Source of the DNA: Aphidius gifuensis
Lineage: Eukaryota; Arthropoda; Insecta; Hymenoptera; Braconidae
Direction of reading: 5' to 3'
DNA length: 64,000 nucleotides
Assembly: GCF_014905175.1 (NCBI RefSeq)
Contig: NC_057793.1
Location: 2,728,001-2,792,000, forward strand
In this document: positions 1-11,621 of the stretch, one piece after another
Position numbering within the stretch: the stretch's first letter is position 1
How the letters are laid out: each line of letters opens with the position of its first letter
The notes under the pieces: generated by a model
Told to the model about the DNA's origin: nothing
Seen by the model: the letters and a program-made list of their open reading frames with translations, nothing else
The model's database searches: none
Program-made: the position numbers and the translations under genes

Positions 1-387
1 TATATTGATGTTTTTACGTGTATATTAAAAAATTCACATAATTTAAAAAATATTAATTTAACTGGTGTTAATGCTACTGGACAATTTGGATTTGGTAAAT
101 TGGATATTTTAGAATATTTAAATATGTATGAATGTCATGTTGATGATGATGTTGTCATTGATATTGCAAATAATTGTAAAGAATTAAAACATTTAAATTT
201 AACAAATTCTGATTTAATTGATGCTATTGATTTGACTGAAGCATCTTTCAAAGAAATTGTTAAATTAAGTAATTTAGAATATTTAAAAATTCAAACAAGC
301 CATAAAATTGATAAAAGCATTTTTTTAGATATTTCAAATAATTGTAAAAATTTAAAACACTTTGAAGTTAATTCAATAATTGTATAA
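1..387 (+). CDS. Leucine-rich-repeat protein, C-terminal part (5' end outside window)
   Basis: The reading frame is open from the first base and ends at TAA 385-387, giving about 128 residues of the C-terminus. It consists of irregular leucine-rich repeats with the recurring pattern NC/S..LKHLNL or NLKNINL, spaced about 25-30 residues, rich in Asn, Asp and Lys. This is the cysteine-containing LRR type found in F-box/LRR proteins. No F-box can be seen because the N-terminus lies to the left of the window. The repeats would form a protein-binding solenoid. Large families of such small LRR/F-box-like proteins occur in braconid wasps, some of them in venom; membership here is inference. No signal peptide or transmembrane segment is visible in this part. 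The body is a single exon as far as it can be seen. Confidence 0.7.
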   Translation, partial: YIDVFTCILKNSHNLKNINLTGVNATGQFGFGKLDILEYLNMYECHVDDDVVIDIANNCKELKHLNLTNSDLIDAIDLTEASFKEIVKLSNLEYLKIQTSHKIDKSIFLDISNNCKNLKHFEVNSIIV

Positions 388-663
388 ATTAGCATATTTA
401 TATTTTTGTAAAATAAATAAATACTATTTTAAATAGATTTTTTGATATTATTTTGTACCGTTTATTTTTCCTTTTTTATTTTTCAAGTTGGGTCATCGAA
501 CTATAAAAAAGGGAAAGTCAACCTTGACAATCCAAGATGAGACCTTGTAGACGCATCAAAAAAAAAAAAATACAGGTGATTCAGTTGAGAAAGCATCCTT
601 GAATAAACTACATCTTAAAATTTATTTGATTATTTGTTTTAAATATAAAATAATAAATTAAAA

Positions 664-1461
664 ATGAATAATATATTTATTTATTTGCATATTATTGTTT
701 TAATAATATGTTTATCAAAATCAGGTTAAAAAATAATTAATTAATATAATTTTTATTATAATAAATATTGTTGATACTTAAATAAATATATATTTTATAT
801 TTTAGAAGAAATTTGGGAACAAGATTTATCAAATGAATTTAATATTGGAGCATCAACAGATGGTTATGATAAAGTTGGTCTTAAATGTGGTGCTGAAAGT
901 ATGAAAATTGAATTAAAAACAACTGATGATTTTACTGGTGTTATATATACACAAGGAAGTTTTCATTCTAAAAAATCACCATGTTTTTTAGATCCAAAAA
1001 CAGGTAGAAGTTTTACAATGGATATTCCACTTCATAATTGTGAAACAGAAAAGGTATTTACTTAAATTTATAATAATTAAAAAAATTAATTTAAATGGAA
1101 TTTATTTAAATTAGGATGGTGATAAATACAGTAATGTATTGGTGATTCAACATGATGATGAATTAGTAACACCAGGTGATGCAGCATTTAATTTAGAGTG
1201 TGATTTTTCACAGCCACGTGAACACACTGTATCAGCCGAAGTTAATACAACAAAAAAAAGGTAATAATAAATTTGATAAATTTAATAATAATTAATTAAA
1301 AAATTTCTAAATATTTTAGACGTGCTAGATCAAGTAGCATTGCACTTGTTGATGCTGATCCAGGACGTGATAGAAAAAAACGTGCAGCTTTTATTCAAAG
1401 TTATAGTGACGAAGTCATCTTTACACCAAATTTTCATCGTAAGGAAAAAGACGAGCTTTAA
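664..1461 (+). CDS. Small secreted ZP-N (zona pellucida N-half) protein ending in KDEL
   Basis: Exons 664-724, 806-1053, 1115-1260 and 1320-1461 join in frame to about 198 codons. Exon 1 is a signal peptide (MNNIFIYLHIIVLIICLSKS). The mature part holds four cysteines, in KCGAES, SPCFLD, HNCET and LECDFS, the number expected for one ZP-N fold. VTPGDAAFNLECDF resembles the conserved TxxDxxF..xC strand of arthropod ZP proteins. No ZP-C half, transmembrane anchor or further cysteines follow. A dibasic RKKR sits about 27 residues before the end. The last four residues are KDEL, an ER-retrieval signal, although ZP proteins are normally exported. A GTAAGG donor-like site at 1439 with an AG at 1524-1525 could remove that tail. 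Family assignment is from motif pattern only; the role (apical matrix or cuticle) is inferred. Confidence 0.68.
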
Positions 1462-2198
1462 TTACATCCCACAATTCAAGAAAAATTTTATTTAACAACA
1501 AAAAACAACATAACTTTTTTTTTAGGATAAACACTGTGTCGAGTTAGAAAAGTACAATAAAAAAAAAAAAAACAATAAGCTGTGTTCTTCTGGCCACAGA
1601 TGACGTCAAGATATCTAAGCTAATTTTAAAAATAAAGAGCAAGGTTTATTTGAAAAGTTGACCCAATGAAAAAATAGTAGGCAATGTGATAAGTCAAAAA
1701 TAAAAATTATGGAAAATTTGTCTACAATTTAAAATAAAAATTTGATTTGTCATTTTAAAAATTATCTAATGTTAAATATAATCATCAATCATCATCCATC
1801 ATCATCATAAAAAATTTTGTTATTTATTAAAATGTATTTTTCATTTATAAATTTTAATTTTTTTCTAAAAATTGTTTGTCTGATTTAATAAACAAAAATT
1901 ATCAAAATGGAATAATTTACATGTGATGTAATAAATATCAAAATTATCATTCAAGTTATTTACACACTGTATTTAATTTATATTCATAATGATTGATTAG
2001 AATTTTTATAAACTAAAAAGTTCAAATTTAATCTATAAATTTATTTTTTTATTAATGATATATTTTGCTTATCATGCTAATGAATTTTTAGAAGGGGATT
2101 TATTTAATTATCAGTGAGTATAAAATGGCTTGTACATTGATAAAATTATCATTTAAAAATTCAAGTAAGTCAGTGAAAAATAATATTAAATATTAACG
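1462..2198. other. Intergenic: 3' end of ZP-N gene and upstream region of oxidoreductase gene
   Basis: AT-rich, with no convincing open frame. An AATAAA at about 1556 is a plausible polyadenylation signal for the upstream gene. A perfect TGACGTCA palindrome lies at 1601-1608. The 100 bases before the ATG at 2199 contain no other clear motif. Confidence 0.5.
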
Positions 2199-3573
2199 AT
2201 GGCAACAATTAAGTATAAAGAAGCATCACCATATTCAAAGCCAATTCCAAGACCACCAGCAGAAGATTATCTTTATAAAAAGTAAAAAACTATTTAACTA
2301 TTTAAATTAATTAAAAAATAATTATATTTATATTTTCTTTTTCAGTTATGAAAGTGATTTTAGATGTAGTAATGATGGATCAAATGAAAAAATAATTGGA
2401 ATCGCTCTGTTTGGTGTTGGAAGAGCCGGAACAATTCATCTTTCAAATATAATTGGTAGTAAACGTGTAAAATTATTATACATTGTTGATGACATTGAAG
2501 AAAAATGGTCAAAAATAAAAAATCATTTTTGTCTTAATGATGTTACTTTTCTTACAAGCAAACAATCCGACAAAGTTTTTCAAGATAAAGCGTAATTATT
2601 TTCCTAGCATTATCAAAATTTTAAAAATTAATTTAATAATAATAACAAGTATATTTACAGTGTTGATGCTGTTGTTGTTGCTTCACCAACTTATACACAT
2701 GAAAAAATTGTATTAAAATCACTTGATGCAAAAAAAGCTGTATTTTGTGAAAAACCAGTTGCTGAAGATCGAGCAGATACTGAAAAATGTTTTGAAGCTG
2801 CTAGAAAATCTGGTAAACCATTATTTACAGCTTTTAATAGAAGATTTGATCCAAGTTATTCAACAGTTAGAGATGAAGTACGTCAAGGTAAAATTGGACA
2901 TGCACAAGTTGTTAAAACTGTATCAAGAGATTCACCAATTCCAACAATTGATTATCTCAAAAATTCTGGTGGAATATTTCATGATTGTATGGTTCATGAT
3001 ATTGATTTGCTAACTTGGTTAATTGGTGAACTTCCATCAAAGGTAATTGATAAATTTAATGTTTATTAGTGTATTGTTATTTAAATTTTTAATTAATATT
3101 TTTAGGTATCTGTTCAAGCAGCTGCTAATATACCAGAAATAAAAGCAATTGATGACTTTGATACCGTTGCAGTGACAATGCAATTTCCATCTGGTACATT
3201 GGGCATTATTGATTTATCAAGAAATTCATGTTACGGTTATGACATGAGATTAGAAGCATTTGGTCCAAAAGGTGTTGTTAGAGCTGAAAATGAACAACCA
3301 ATTCATTGTGTTGAAACAATGTATAAATATAATGGTCCTAATCATTCACCAATATGGTACTCATTTCCAAGTAGATTTAAACTTGCTTATATGCGGGAAT
3401 TTGATCATTTTATAGATATTGTTTTGGGCAAAAGTATATGTAGTGTTGAAGCTAAAGAAGTTTTGGCAGTTTCTAAAATTGCTACCGCGTGTGAAGAGTC
3501 AGCAAGAAGTGGAAAAATGATTACATTAAATTGGACAACTGATGAAATTCCCAACAATCATTTAGCTCAGTAA
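2199..3573 (+). CDS. Gfo/Idh/MocA-family NAD(P)-dependent oxidoreductase (inositol 2-dehydrogenase-like)
   Basis: Exons 2199-2281, 2346-2591, 2661-3042 and 3106-3573 give 392 residues. After a roughly 40-residue N-terminal extension comes a Rossmann fold with the nucleotide-binding turn GVGRAGTIH, then ASPTYTHE and the family signature EKPV. The lysine of EKPV is the conserved catalytic/cofactor lysine of this family. The C-terminal half carries GGIFHDCMVHDIDLLTWL, matching the substrate-domain DxxxH segment of inositol dehydrogenases, where the Asp and His act in catalysis. These enzymes oxidise a sugar or polyol hydroxyl with NAD(P)+. No signal peptide is seen, so it is probably cytosolic. 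The substrate cannot be read from sequence; inositol 2-dehydrogenase, dihydrodiol dehydrogenase and biliverdin-reductase-like members share the fold. The start is the first ATG, preceded by AACG. Confidence 0.85.
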
Positions 3574-4062
3574 TTTTATTCCATAATATTTGTGTTATAT
3601 ATTTTTTAAATTGCATTCAATTGATTATCAAAATACAAATATTATAAATTATAAAAATTAATATTAAATTAAATTTTTTTTTTTCCAATTTTCATATTAA
3701 AATATTGACATTTTGTTTTTTTTTTTTCAATTATTGATATAATTATTTTATCACTTTAATTATTTTTTTTATTTACAATACTTGTTTGTTGAAAAATAAA
3801 TAAAATGATAATAATAAAGATAAAATTTTTATTTTATTTTATTTTAAAATGACTGATGAAAAAAAAGGAAAAAAAAAAATAATAAAAAGTTTATAATCTT
3901 AATATTACCAAGTCTTTTTTATTTAGCTGTTTAAAAGTTAAAGAATGATGAAAAATTTTTAAATATATCTCAAAATTGATGTTATTTATCGTTGAATATT
4001 ATTATAATTTTTTTAATATAGATATTTTTACTTAATTTGTAACATTTGTCGTTTTATTTAAG
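3574..4062. other. Convergent 3' intergenic region
   Basis: Tail-to-tail spacer between the oxidoreductase (+) and Ddi1 (-). It is very AT-rich with T and A runs and several AATAAA words on both strands, consistent with two 3' UTRs. Nothing else is seen. Confidence 0.5.
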
Positions 4063-6269
4063 TTAAAATTTTAAAGATTTTGCACAAAGAGCAGCAGTTG
4101 CTTGCATACTATCACCATTAAATCTACGTAGTTCAGCAATAACTTCAATACGTGAAAAACCAAGTGTCTCAATTGCTTTAACATTTGATTCAGTAAATGG
4201 ATCATTTGGAGATATTGTTGTATCTGGATTACTTGATGTATCAGAAGTCGAGCTAGATGCTCCTTCTGTAAATTTAAAATAACAAAAACAAAAAACAAAA
4301 TGATACAATAATTTTTTCATTTTTTATTAATAATTTTTCTGATGTTTACGAATTGATTAAAAATATAATAATTATCATTTAAATAACTAATGAAATTTTC
4401 AATAATTATTGTTAATAAAAAATACATTTAATTTATCAATTGAAAAAACATTTTTTTAAATTATTCGCTCTTGATTTTTAGTGTATGAAAAGAAAAAAAA
4501 CTTGTAGGATTTTGGAATTATTTTTCAAGTTGATGGAGCTATCAAATGAACCAGTTTTTGTTGATAATGATTTGCCAAAAAAAAAAAATGATGATAGCTT
4601 GACGATTACTTACCTTGTTGTTGTCGTAATTTTTTAGCTTCTTTAGCACTGTCTTCTAAAACTTTTTGATAATCTTGATCATCCAATGTGTCATTATTTC
4701 CACTGAGTCTTGCACATTCTGGCAATTCACCTGATAATTAAATTAACAGATAAATAACATTAATAAATCTTTAAAATATATATTTTAATTTAATAATTAC
4801 CTTCAGTTAAAAATGTTGTTTCAGTGCCAGTTGTTCCAATAGTCAAAACATTTTTTCTTAAATCTATACAACATTGATGACGTTTTAACATATCTAAACC
4901 CAATAACATATCCATTGGTTGTTCTTCAAGAACACTAAATGACGTTGTTAAATGATCATTTCCAATTTGTATTTGTACCATGTGAATTCTTCCAATGATT
5001 CTTTGTACACCTACACCTTTGGCAACACCAGACCATCTTGAATCAACGAGTCGCATTATATGACATCTTTCAGCACATGCAGCTGACATTATTGTTGTTT
5101 GTGCTCCTACAATTTAAAAAACAACATTTAAAATTTATCATGATGTTTTAAATAGAATTGTCTGTTGGCATGTTGGCATTTTTTTCTCAAATACATAAAA
5201 TGTTTATATTTATGTTTTACGAGAAGCAATGACACGTTGAAAAATAAAATAAAATAATAATACTGGTGATGTAAAAATAGTTTTTCAAAAAGAAAAAACA
5301 AGAAAGAAAATATAAAAATGTATATTTATAAATCAAAAATAATAATCATGATAAAAATAAATTTACCTGAATCAATGAATGCTTTAACTGGAAAACCATT
5401 AACTTTACAATTAATATATAACATAACAACTGTTCCAAATGTTTCTGGATTATATTCCATAGCTGCTTCCATATTTGCTTCAATATTTTTTTGTCTTATT
5501 TCTTCAGCAATTAATCTTTGTGTTTCAGTATCAAATGGATCAGCATTCATCATTTTTAAACGTTGTGCTTGACGTTCTTCTCGTACTTTAACTTGTTCTT
5601 TTAAAACATTTGAAAAAGTATCTAAAAAACAAAAGTGTTAATTAATAAATGGCTAACTTTAATATAATAAATAATTTTTAATAAATAATATACCAAGATT
5701 TCCAGAAAGAAGAGCATCAGCAAGTCTTGGATTATTTTGTTTCAACAAAGCAACTTGATCAGGATTTGCAAGAAACATATCACGTATTTTTGCAGGATCA
5801 TCTTCACTACGTGGATTTTGAAATCGTTGAGATGGTGGTAATCCAGTTGGTGTTGAACCTCCAGCTGGTGATGATGTACTTGCTGAGGCACCTGGTATTC
5901 TTATTGAACTAAAGTCCAACATAGGAACTGCTAAAATACATAAATTAATTAATAACAAATTTTTTTTGATGTGACTGAAGAAAGTTTTTATGTAATACCT
6001 CCATTTCCTGGTACTGATGGTGGTGGATTAAGATCGGCACCACTTTGATGCATATGTTGTAAAATAACAACATCACCATCACCAATTCCATGATGCTTGA
6101 GTGATTTTTTATCATCCATAAGTGGTCTTCCATTAAATGCAATAACAATTTCTGGCGCCGGGACGCCACATTCAATTTCACAAAATGCTTTAAAATTTTC
6201 TAATTCAAGCTCTTCACTAACATCAAGAACAAAAATATCATCACCCAATGTTGTTACAGTGACCTTCAT
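4063..6269 (-). CDS. Ddi1: DNA-damage-inducible protein 1: UBL / retroviral-like aspartyl protease / UBA shuttle
   Basis: Exons (transcript order) 6269-5999, 5930-5694, 5621-5367, 5106-4801, 4730-4614 and 4265-4063 join to 462 residues, close to Drosophila Rngo. Residues 1-75 are a ubiquitin-like domain starting MKVTVTTLGDDIF. The helical Ddi domain follows (DPAKIRDMFLANPDQVALL). Next is the dimeric aspartyl protease: the catalytic motif FIDSGAQTTIMS is split by the exon 3/4 junction, and LLGLDMLKRHQC closes the fold. The C-terminus is a UBA domain (FTESNVKAIETLGFSRIEV). The protein binds long ubiquitin chains and the proteasome and cleaves selected substrates, such as NRF1/Cnc in other animals. 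The frame also contains an upstream in-frame ATG at 6305, but the ATG at 6269 fits the family. It is transcribed divergently from RpL7, 496 bp away. Confidence 0.95.
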
Positions 6270-6764
6270 ATTGTATTTTTTTTTTTGTATTATGTTTTCA
6301 CTCAAAAAGAAAATTTTACTTTTTTTTTTTTTTTTCTATCTTTTTTTTACGTCAAATCTACCAACCTCAAAAATTTCAGACAAAACTTTATAATTTTATT
6401 TTTATTAATTAAAGAATATATTTAATTAATTTTATTGTTTTATTTTGTTTTTTTCTTTCTCGTTTTTATAAATTAAAAATTTAGATGACTGAAATGGAGT
6501 GACTGAATGATAAACAGTTTTTCTTCTTTTGTAAACACAAAATCACACATACAAATTACAAAAACACAAAAAAAAAAATATAATAACAATAACAAAGAAA
6601 AAACAAATCTAATTTACATGAACATAGCCTTGGGTGTGTTTATAATCAGCGATTTTGAACACAACCCATGGGTGCGTTCCGTGGCTATCCGCCCACGGAA
6701 CGCACCCCTTGTCGTTTTTTTATTTTTTCCAATTTTTTGTCTCTTTCTTTTATAAATTGTCATC
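6270..6764. other. Divergent promoter region between Ddi1 and RpL7
   Basis: Head-to-head spacer. It contains AT-rich and poly-T DNA, a GC-rich palindrome at 6670-6707 (listed separately), and a pyrimidine-rich stretch directly before the RpL7 ATG. That stretch resembles the terminal oligopyrimidine start of ribosomal-protein mRNAs. Exact transcription starts cannot be read. Confidence 0.55.
6670..6707. promoter_or_regulatory. Perfect 15-bp-arm GC-rich palindrome upstream of RpL7
   Basis: Left arm GGGTGCGTTCCGTGG (6670-6684) and right arm CCACGGAACGCACCC (6693-6707) are exact reverse complements, separated by the 8-base loop CTATCCGC. It lies 58 bp before the RpL7 start codon in otherwise AT-rich DNA, immediately followed by a pyrimidine tract. 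It could be a double binding site for a dimeric or paired factor, or a hairpin at the 5' end of the RpL7 mRNA. Confidence 0.65.
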
Positions 6765-8465
6765 ATGGCCGAAACGTAAGTTATTATTTTCTCTTTAAAT
6801 TAATCAACAATAATTAAATAATTAATGAAAATAATGCAATAAATTAGTGTTGATCTTGTAATCCTAATTATTATTATCTTATTTATTAAATCATGATCTA
6901 TTTTTATAATATTTTTCTGCTAAGTGCAATTTGTGTAATTCAAATGTGCTTGGTGTCTGGTCCCTTCAATAACCACTATGAAAAAAGAAAAAAAAAATAA
7001 TTTTAATTAAATTAATTATTATTAATTGATTTAAAAATGCCAATTTTAATTTTGCCATAAATTAAGTGTTACGATTTTTTAAAATCAATACAATCAGTGA
7101 TAAAAAAATTTGACAATTTATTTCTAACCTAAAAAAAACATGTCAAGCACATTTTTTAGTTTCTCTTAATTAAAAAACAAATAATTTATAATTAAATATG
7201 TGTTAATTTTTTTGATACAGCAAAGCTGTCAAAGCTGAGGCTCCAAAAAAGCTTCCTGCAGTACCTGAATCAATCCTCAAGAGGAAACTTCGCCGTACAA
7301 CCCAAAAGGCTCAACGTCTTCAGGTTTCCATCAAGGTAATTTCAAGTTTTTTATCAAAAAATTTCAACTAAAAATATAAAAATTAAATCATTTAATTAAT
7401 TGTTATTGTTGTTGATATTTCAGGCTCGTGCTGCTCACTACAAAAAGAGAACAGAGTACTTTAAACGTGCTGAAAAATACGCAAAAGAGTACAGACAAAA
7501 AGAACGTAATGAAATTCGTTTACAAAGACAAGCAAAAACAAAAGGAAATTTCTATATTCCTGCTGAAGCTAAACTTGCTTTTGTCATACGTATTCGTGGG
7601 TTAGTTGAATGACTAAAAATTGATTTATCTCTATATTTATATTTAGATAATTGTAATAATTGTTTTTGTTAATTTTGTTTCTAGTGTAAACCAAATTGCA
7701 CCAAAACCAAGGAAGATTCTTCAGTTGTTTAGATTGAAACAAATTAACAATGGTGTCTTTGTAAAATTGAACAAAGCCACAATTAATATGCTGAGAATGA
7801 TTGAACCCTATATCACATGGGGTTATCCAAATCTTAAATCAGTCAAAGAATTAATTTACAAACGTGGATTTGCTAAAATTGATCGTCAAAGAATTCCCAT
7901 CACTTCAAATAGTCTCATTCAAAAGAAATTGGGTAAATTAATTTTTTATTTGATGATAGTTCTAATTTACTTTGTTTATTAATAATTAATAATTAATAAT
8001 TTTTTATATTTAAATTAGGACGTGCTGATATCATCTGCACTGAAGATTTAATCCACGAAATTGTCACTGTTGGTAAAAATTTCAAATATGCCAGCAACTA
8101 TCTTTGGCCATTCAAGGTAATAAATAATTAATGTTAATTTAAATTTAAAAATTGACATAGGCATGGTAATAAATTTATCAATTATTTATCAACCTCCTAC
8201 TATGTCAAAGAGTAATCCAATATTTTTATTTATTTTTGCTAGAATAATAATTATTTTAACTTGATAAAAATATTAAACATGATTTATCAATTAATATTTG
8301 TTATTGATTAACAATCTGAATGAATTTTAATGTGTCATATTTTTTTTTAAATAGCTCAATACACCAACTGGAGGATGGAGAAAAAAGACCAACCACTATG
8401 TTGAAGGTGGTGACTTTGGTAATCGTGAAGATCGTATCAATGAACTCCTCAGACGAATGGTTTAA
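6765..8465 (+). CDS. RpL7: Large-subunit ribosomal protein L7 (uL30)
   Basis: Exons 6765-6775, 7221-7335, 7424-7599, 7685-7932, 8019-8116 and 8355-8465 join in phase to 252 residues. The N-terminus is a basic extension (KRKLRRTTQKAQRLQ; EYRQKERNEIRLQRQAK). The conserved L30 core follows: FVIRIRGVNQIAPKPRKILQ, GVFVKLNKATINMLRMIEPY, YGYPNLKSV-like WGYPNLKSVKELIYKRG, and EDLIHEIVTVGKNFKYASNY. The C-terminus is GGDFGNREDRINELLRRM. It is a structural component of the 60S subunit in the cytoplasm. The first coding exon carries only 11 bases after a pyrimidine-rich leader, typical of ribosomal-protein genes. Introns are larger than the local average and could host small RNAs; intron 5 has a candidate hairpin. 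Confidence 0.97.
8152..8214 (+). ncRNA. Possible H/ACA-like hairpin in RpL7 intron 5
   Basis: TTGACATAG (8152-8160) pairs perfectly with CTATGTCAA (8200-8208), enclosing 39 bases. It is followed at once by AGAGTA, which fits the H-box consensus ANANNA. Ribosomal-protein introns commonly host snoRNAs. A second hairpin and a clear ACA box were not found with confidence, so this stays weak. Confidence 0.25.
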
Positions 8466-9134
8466 AAAAATTTGGAATTACAATTGCCAGATGATTTATT
8501 GCCAATTTCAAAGTGTACATCTTTAAATAAAATTAAATAAATTATTATTTCATACATTTTTTGAATTAATATTTAATATTTTCAATTGTGTTGTTGTTTT
8601 TTTTTTTTAAATTATTCAATAAGGTCTTCTTCAGTGTTGAATTTTGATGCTAAAAAATATGGTAAATAAAAATCATTCAAATAAATTCTCTGCTTACAGG
8701 CTTTATCTTATTTATTTTAATTAAAAAATATTTAATTTAACATTTAAATTAATTCAACAGAAAGATAATTATTTAAAATTTTATAAAAAATATACAATTA
8801 TGTCTGATAAATGTTGCTTGATGTCTTGTCGAAATTTCGAAAAAAAAAATAGAAATTCAAGAGAAACTGACTTGAAGTTGCTTGATAATATAATATCGAT
8901 GATAAATTGACTTGATTCGATATTAATGCATTAAACGATACATCGAAAGCAAAAAAAATAAACAAATAAAAACAAAAAACATCAGTAAATACCGGTCTTG
9001 AATTTAAAGCAACAACAATATTATTAACAAAACAAAAACAATGTATAATTTGCAGCTAGTTTTTTTTTATTAAAAATAATAAAAATAGTTAATTATTGCA
9101 ATGATAATATATTGTTTTAATAACGACAATTAAA
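8466..9134. other. RpL7 3' region and GNPTAB upstream region
   Basis: AATAAA-type words just after 8520 fit the RpL7 polyadenylation site. The rest is AT-rich, with ATCGAT/TCGATA words around 8897-8945 that resemble insect promoter elements. No open frame is supported. Confidence 0.45.
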
Positions 9135-11339
9135 ATGAGTACATGGAAATTACTACAAAGACGTTGTTATGATTTACTATCTCATAAATCATCACTTCTT
9201 ATTATTGTAATTGCATTTACTTGTACATTTATTGGTATAATACACTTTGGCGAGGTTAGTAAATTAATTCTGCTTTAATCTGGTATTTTATTTAATAAAA
9301 TATGAATTATTTAAAAGGTTTGGCTTGCTTGGAGTAAAGAAAAATATGAAGCAGTGTTTCATTCATTCAATGACAACATACTTGGTAAATCATTTCAAAG
9401 AAAATTATGTCAACATGTACCAATTGATGTTGTCTATACATGGGTAAATGGTTCTGATCCAATATTTATAAATAATTTAGAAAAATATGTACCAATGAAT
9501 GATGTTAATGCTGCAAAATCAAGATTCAATGATAAAGATGAATTAAGATATTCATTACGTTCATTAGAAATGTATGCACCATGGATAAGACATGTTTACA
9601 TTGTTACAAATGGACAAATACCAAATTGGCTAGATATGGATAATCAAAGAATGACATTAATAACACATGATGATATATTTATTAATCATAAACATTTACC
9701 AACATTTTCAAGTCCAGCAATTGAAACACATATACATAATATACCTGGTTTATCAGATAAATTTTTATATTTTAACGATGATATTTTTTTGGGCAATGAA
9801 ATATGGCCAGAAGATTTTATAACACAAACTGGTGGACAAAAAATTCATCTTGCATGGCCAGTACCAGATTGTTCAGATGTTTGTCCATGGATTTGGGTTG
9901 GTGATGGTTCATGTGATACTGTTTGTAATACAACAACTTGTGAATATGATGGAGGTGATTGTAATTCAACTAATCATATAACAGACAGTCAAATGATTAA
10001 TGAAGATTTTGATTATCCATTTAAAATACTTGAAAATAATAATAACAAAGAAACATTGAGATTATTTGAATTATTAAAAGATAAAAATACACAAACAGTT
10101 AATTATTTTAATTCGAAAATTCCACAATTACGTAAATTAAAATATATAAATACACCAACAACATCAACATCATCAACATCAAGACGAACAGAAAAATTAA
10201 AATTAAAATTAAATAAAAGAAAAAAGCTAAATACAACAATTAATAATAATAATATTGTTATTGATAAATCAAAATATAAATTAAAAAAAATAAAAGAAAA
10301 AAATGATGATATTATAAATTTAATAAATCCAAATGATCAGACAAATAAATTAAAAATTAAAAATAATAAAAAATTAAATAAAAAACTTGATACATATGCA
10401 GAATCGCTGTTGTATGTTAATCATATATTTAATTCAGTGTATGGTTTTGAAAGACGTAAAGTACCAGCTCATATGCCACATTTAATTGATCGTAATATAA
10501 TAATTGAATTACAAAAAAAATTTAATAATGAATATTATAAAACATCATCACATAGAATACGTAATTCAAAAGACATGCAATTTGCATTTACATATTTTTA
10601 TTATATTATTAGTGAAAAAATAATTGAATCAACAAATAAAATATTTGATATATTTGATACAGATAAATCAGGTACATGGTCTGATCGTGAAATACGTACA
10701 TTATTAACACGAATGTATGATTTACCATTGGATTATAGTCTTGTTATTGATTTCGAATCAATAATATTAAATTGTTCTAAAAATATAAAATTTGATGATG
10801 TTAATGATGTACCAAGTGGTGAACGTTATCTTGATTCAACACTACCAATTGTAACACGTAATTTAATTAATAAATGTACTGGTATTATTGATAAAATTAA
10901 AAAATTTGGTCAAATATCAAAGTATCATCATGAAATAATAAAAGCTGGTAAAAATGAAATTTTCGAAATGCTTACTAGTAATGTATCACATACAGTACAA
11001 ATACTTGATAATATAAGACGTCAGCCAAAAAAATTTATTTGTTTAAATGATGATTTAGATCCAGATAAAAAAATGGAAAATGATATTGTACGTGCATTAT
11101 TGAATGATTTTTATCGTGCATTATATCCATTGAGAAGTAGCTTTGAATTACCAGCACAATATCGTAATCGTTTTTCAAATAGACATGATTTATTTGAATG
11201 GCGTAAAAGTCGTATTAGAGCTAGAAATATATTATTGTTATTGGTTACATTATTAATTTTCTTTACAATTTATCATATTTTTCATCAAACAATTAAAAGA
11301 TTTTTACGTTACAGATCATTGTCAACATTAAATATTTAA
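9135..11339 (+). CDS. Gnptab: GlcNAc-1-phosphotransferase subunits alpha/beta-like (Stealth family), short form
   Basis: Two exons, 9135-9254 and 9318-11339, give 713 residues. Residues about 18-38 are a signal-anchor helix (SSLLIIVIAFTCTFIGII). Stealth conserved regions follow: CR1 VPIDVVYTWVNGSDP; CR2 ELRYSLRSLEMYAPW...YIVTNGQIPNWLD; CR3 MPHLIDRNIIIELQ; CR4 FICLNDDLDP. One LNR/Notch repeat with six cysteines (CSDVCPWIWVGDGSCDTVC) lies near residues 224-255. An EF-hand-like loop DTDKSGTWSDRE lies near 490. A C-terminal membrane helix lies near 675-695. The vertebrate enzyme tags lysosomal enzymes with GlcNAc-1-phosphate in the Golgi, but is about 1250 residues with two LNRs and further spacers that are absent here. 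A Lys/Asn-rich low-complexity insert lies around residues 285-345. Insects generally lack the mannose-6-phosphate receptor route, so the substrate here is uncertain. Confidence 0.9.
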
Positions 11340-11621
11340 AATTTTTCATTTATATTTTGCTCAATATTTGTTTATTAAAATTTGCTCTCTTTTTTTTATA
11401 CTTTTTTCTAGTCTTAGTTGTAATAATATTATCATGTCAATTAATTTTTCTACTTACTAGTCAAATATATTTATTATTTTGCTGTTAAATTTTCTAAATC
11501 TAGGTGTATAAATATGCAACTGTATAATAAACTATATAGAAATAAAATAATTGTGTTAAAACAGCAATAAAAAATTTAATAAAAATTACTAAAAATTTTG
11601 TAAATTTAATGAATTATTGTG

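Noticed and set aside
6097..6393. Plus-strand frame antisense to Ddi1 exon 1
   Set aside because: Shadow of the conserved UBL exon; ends in poly-Phe from T-runs.
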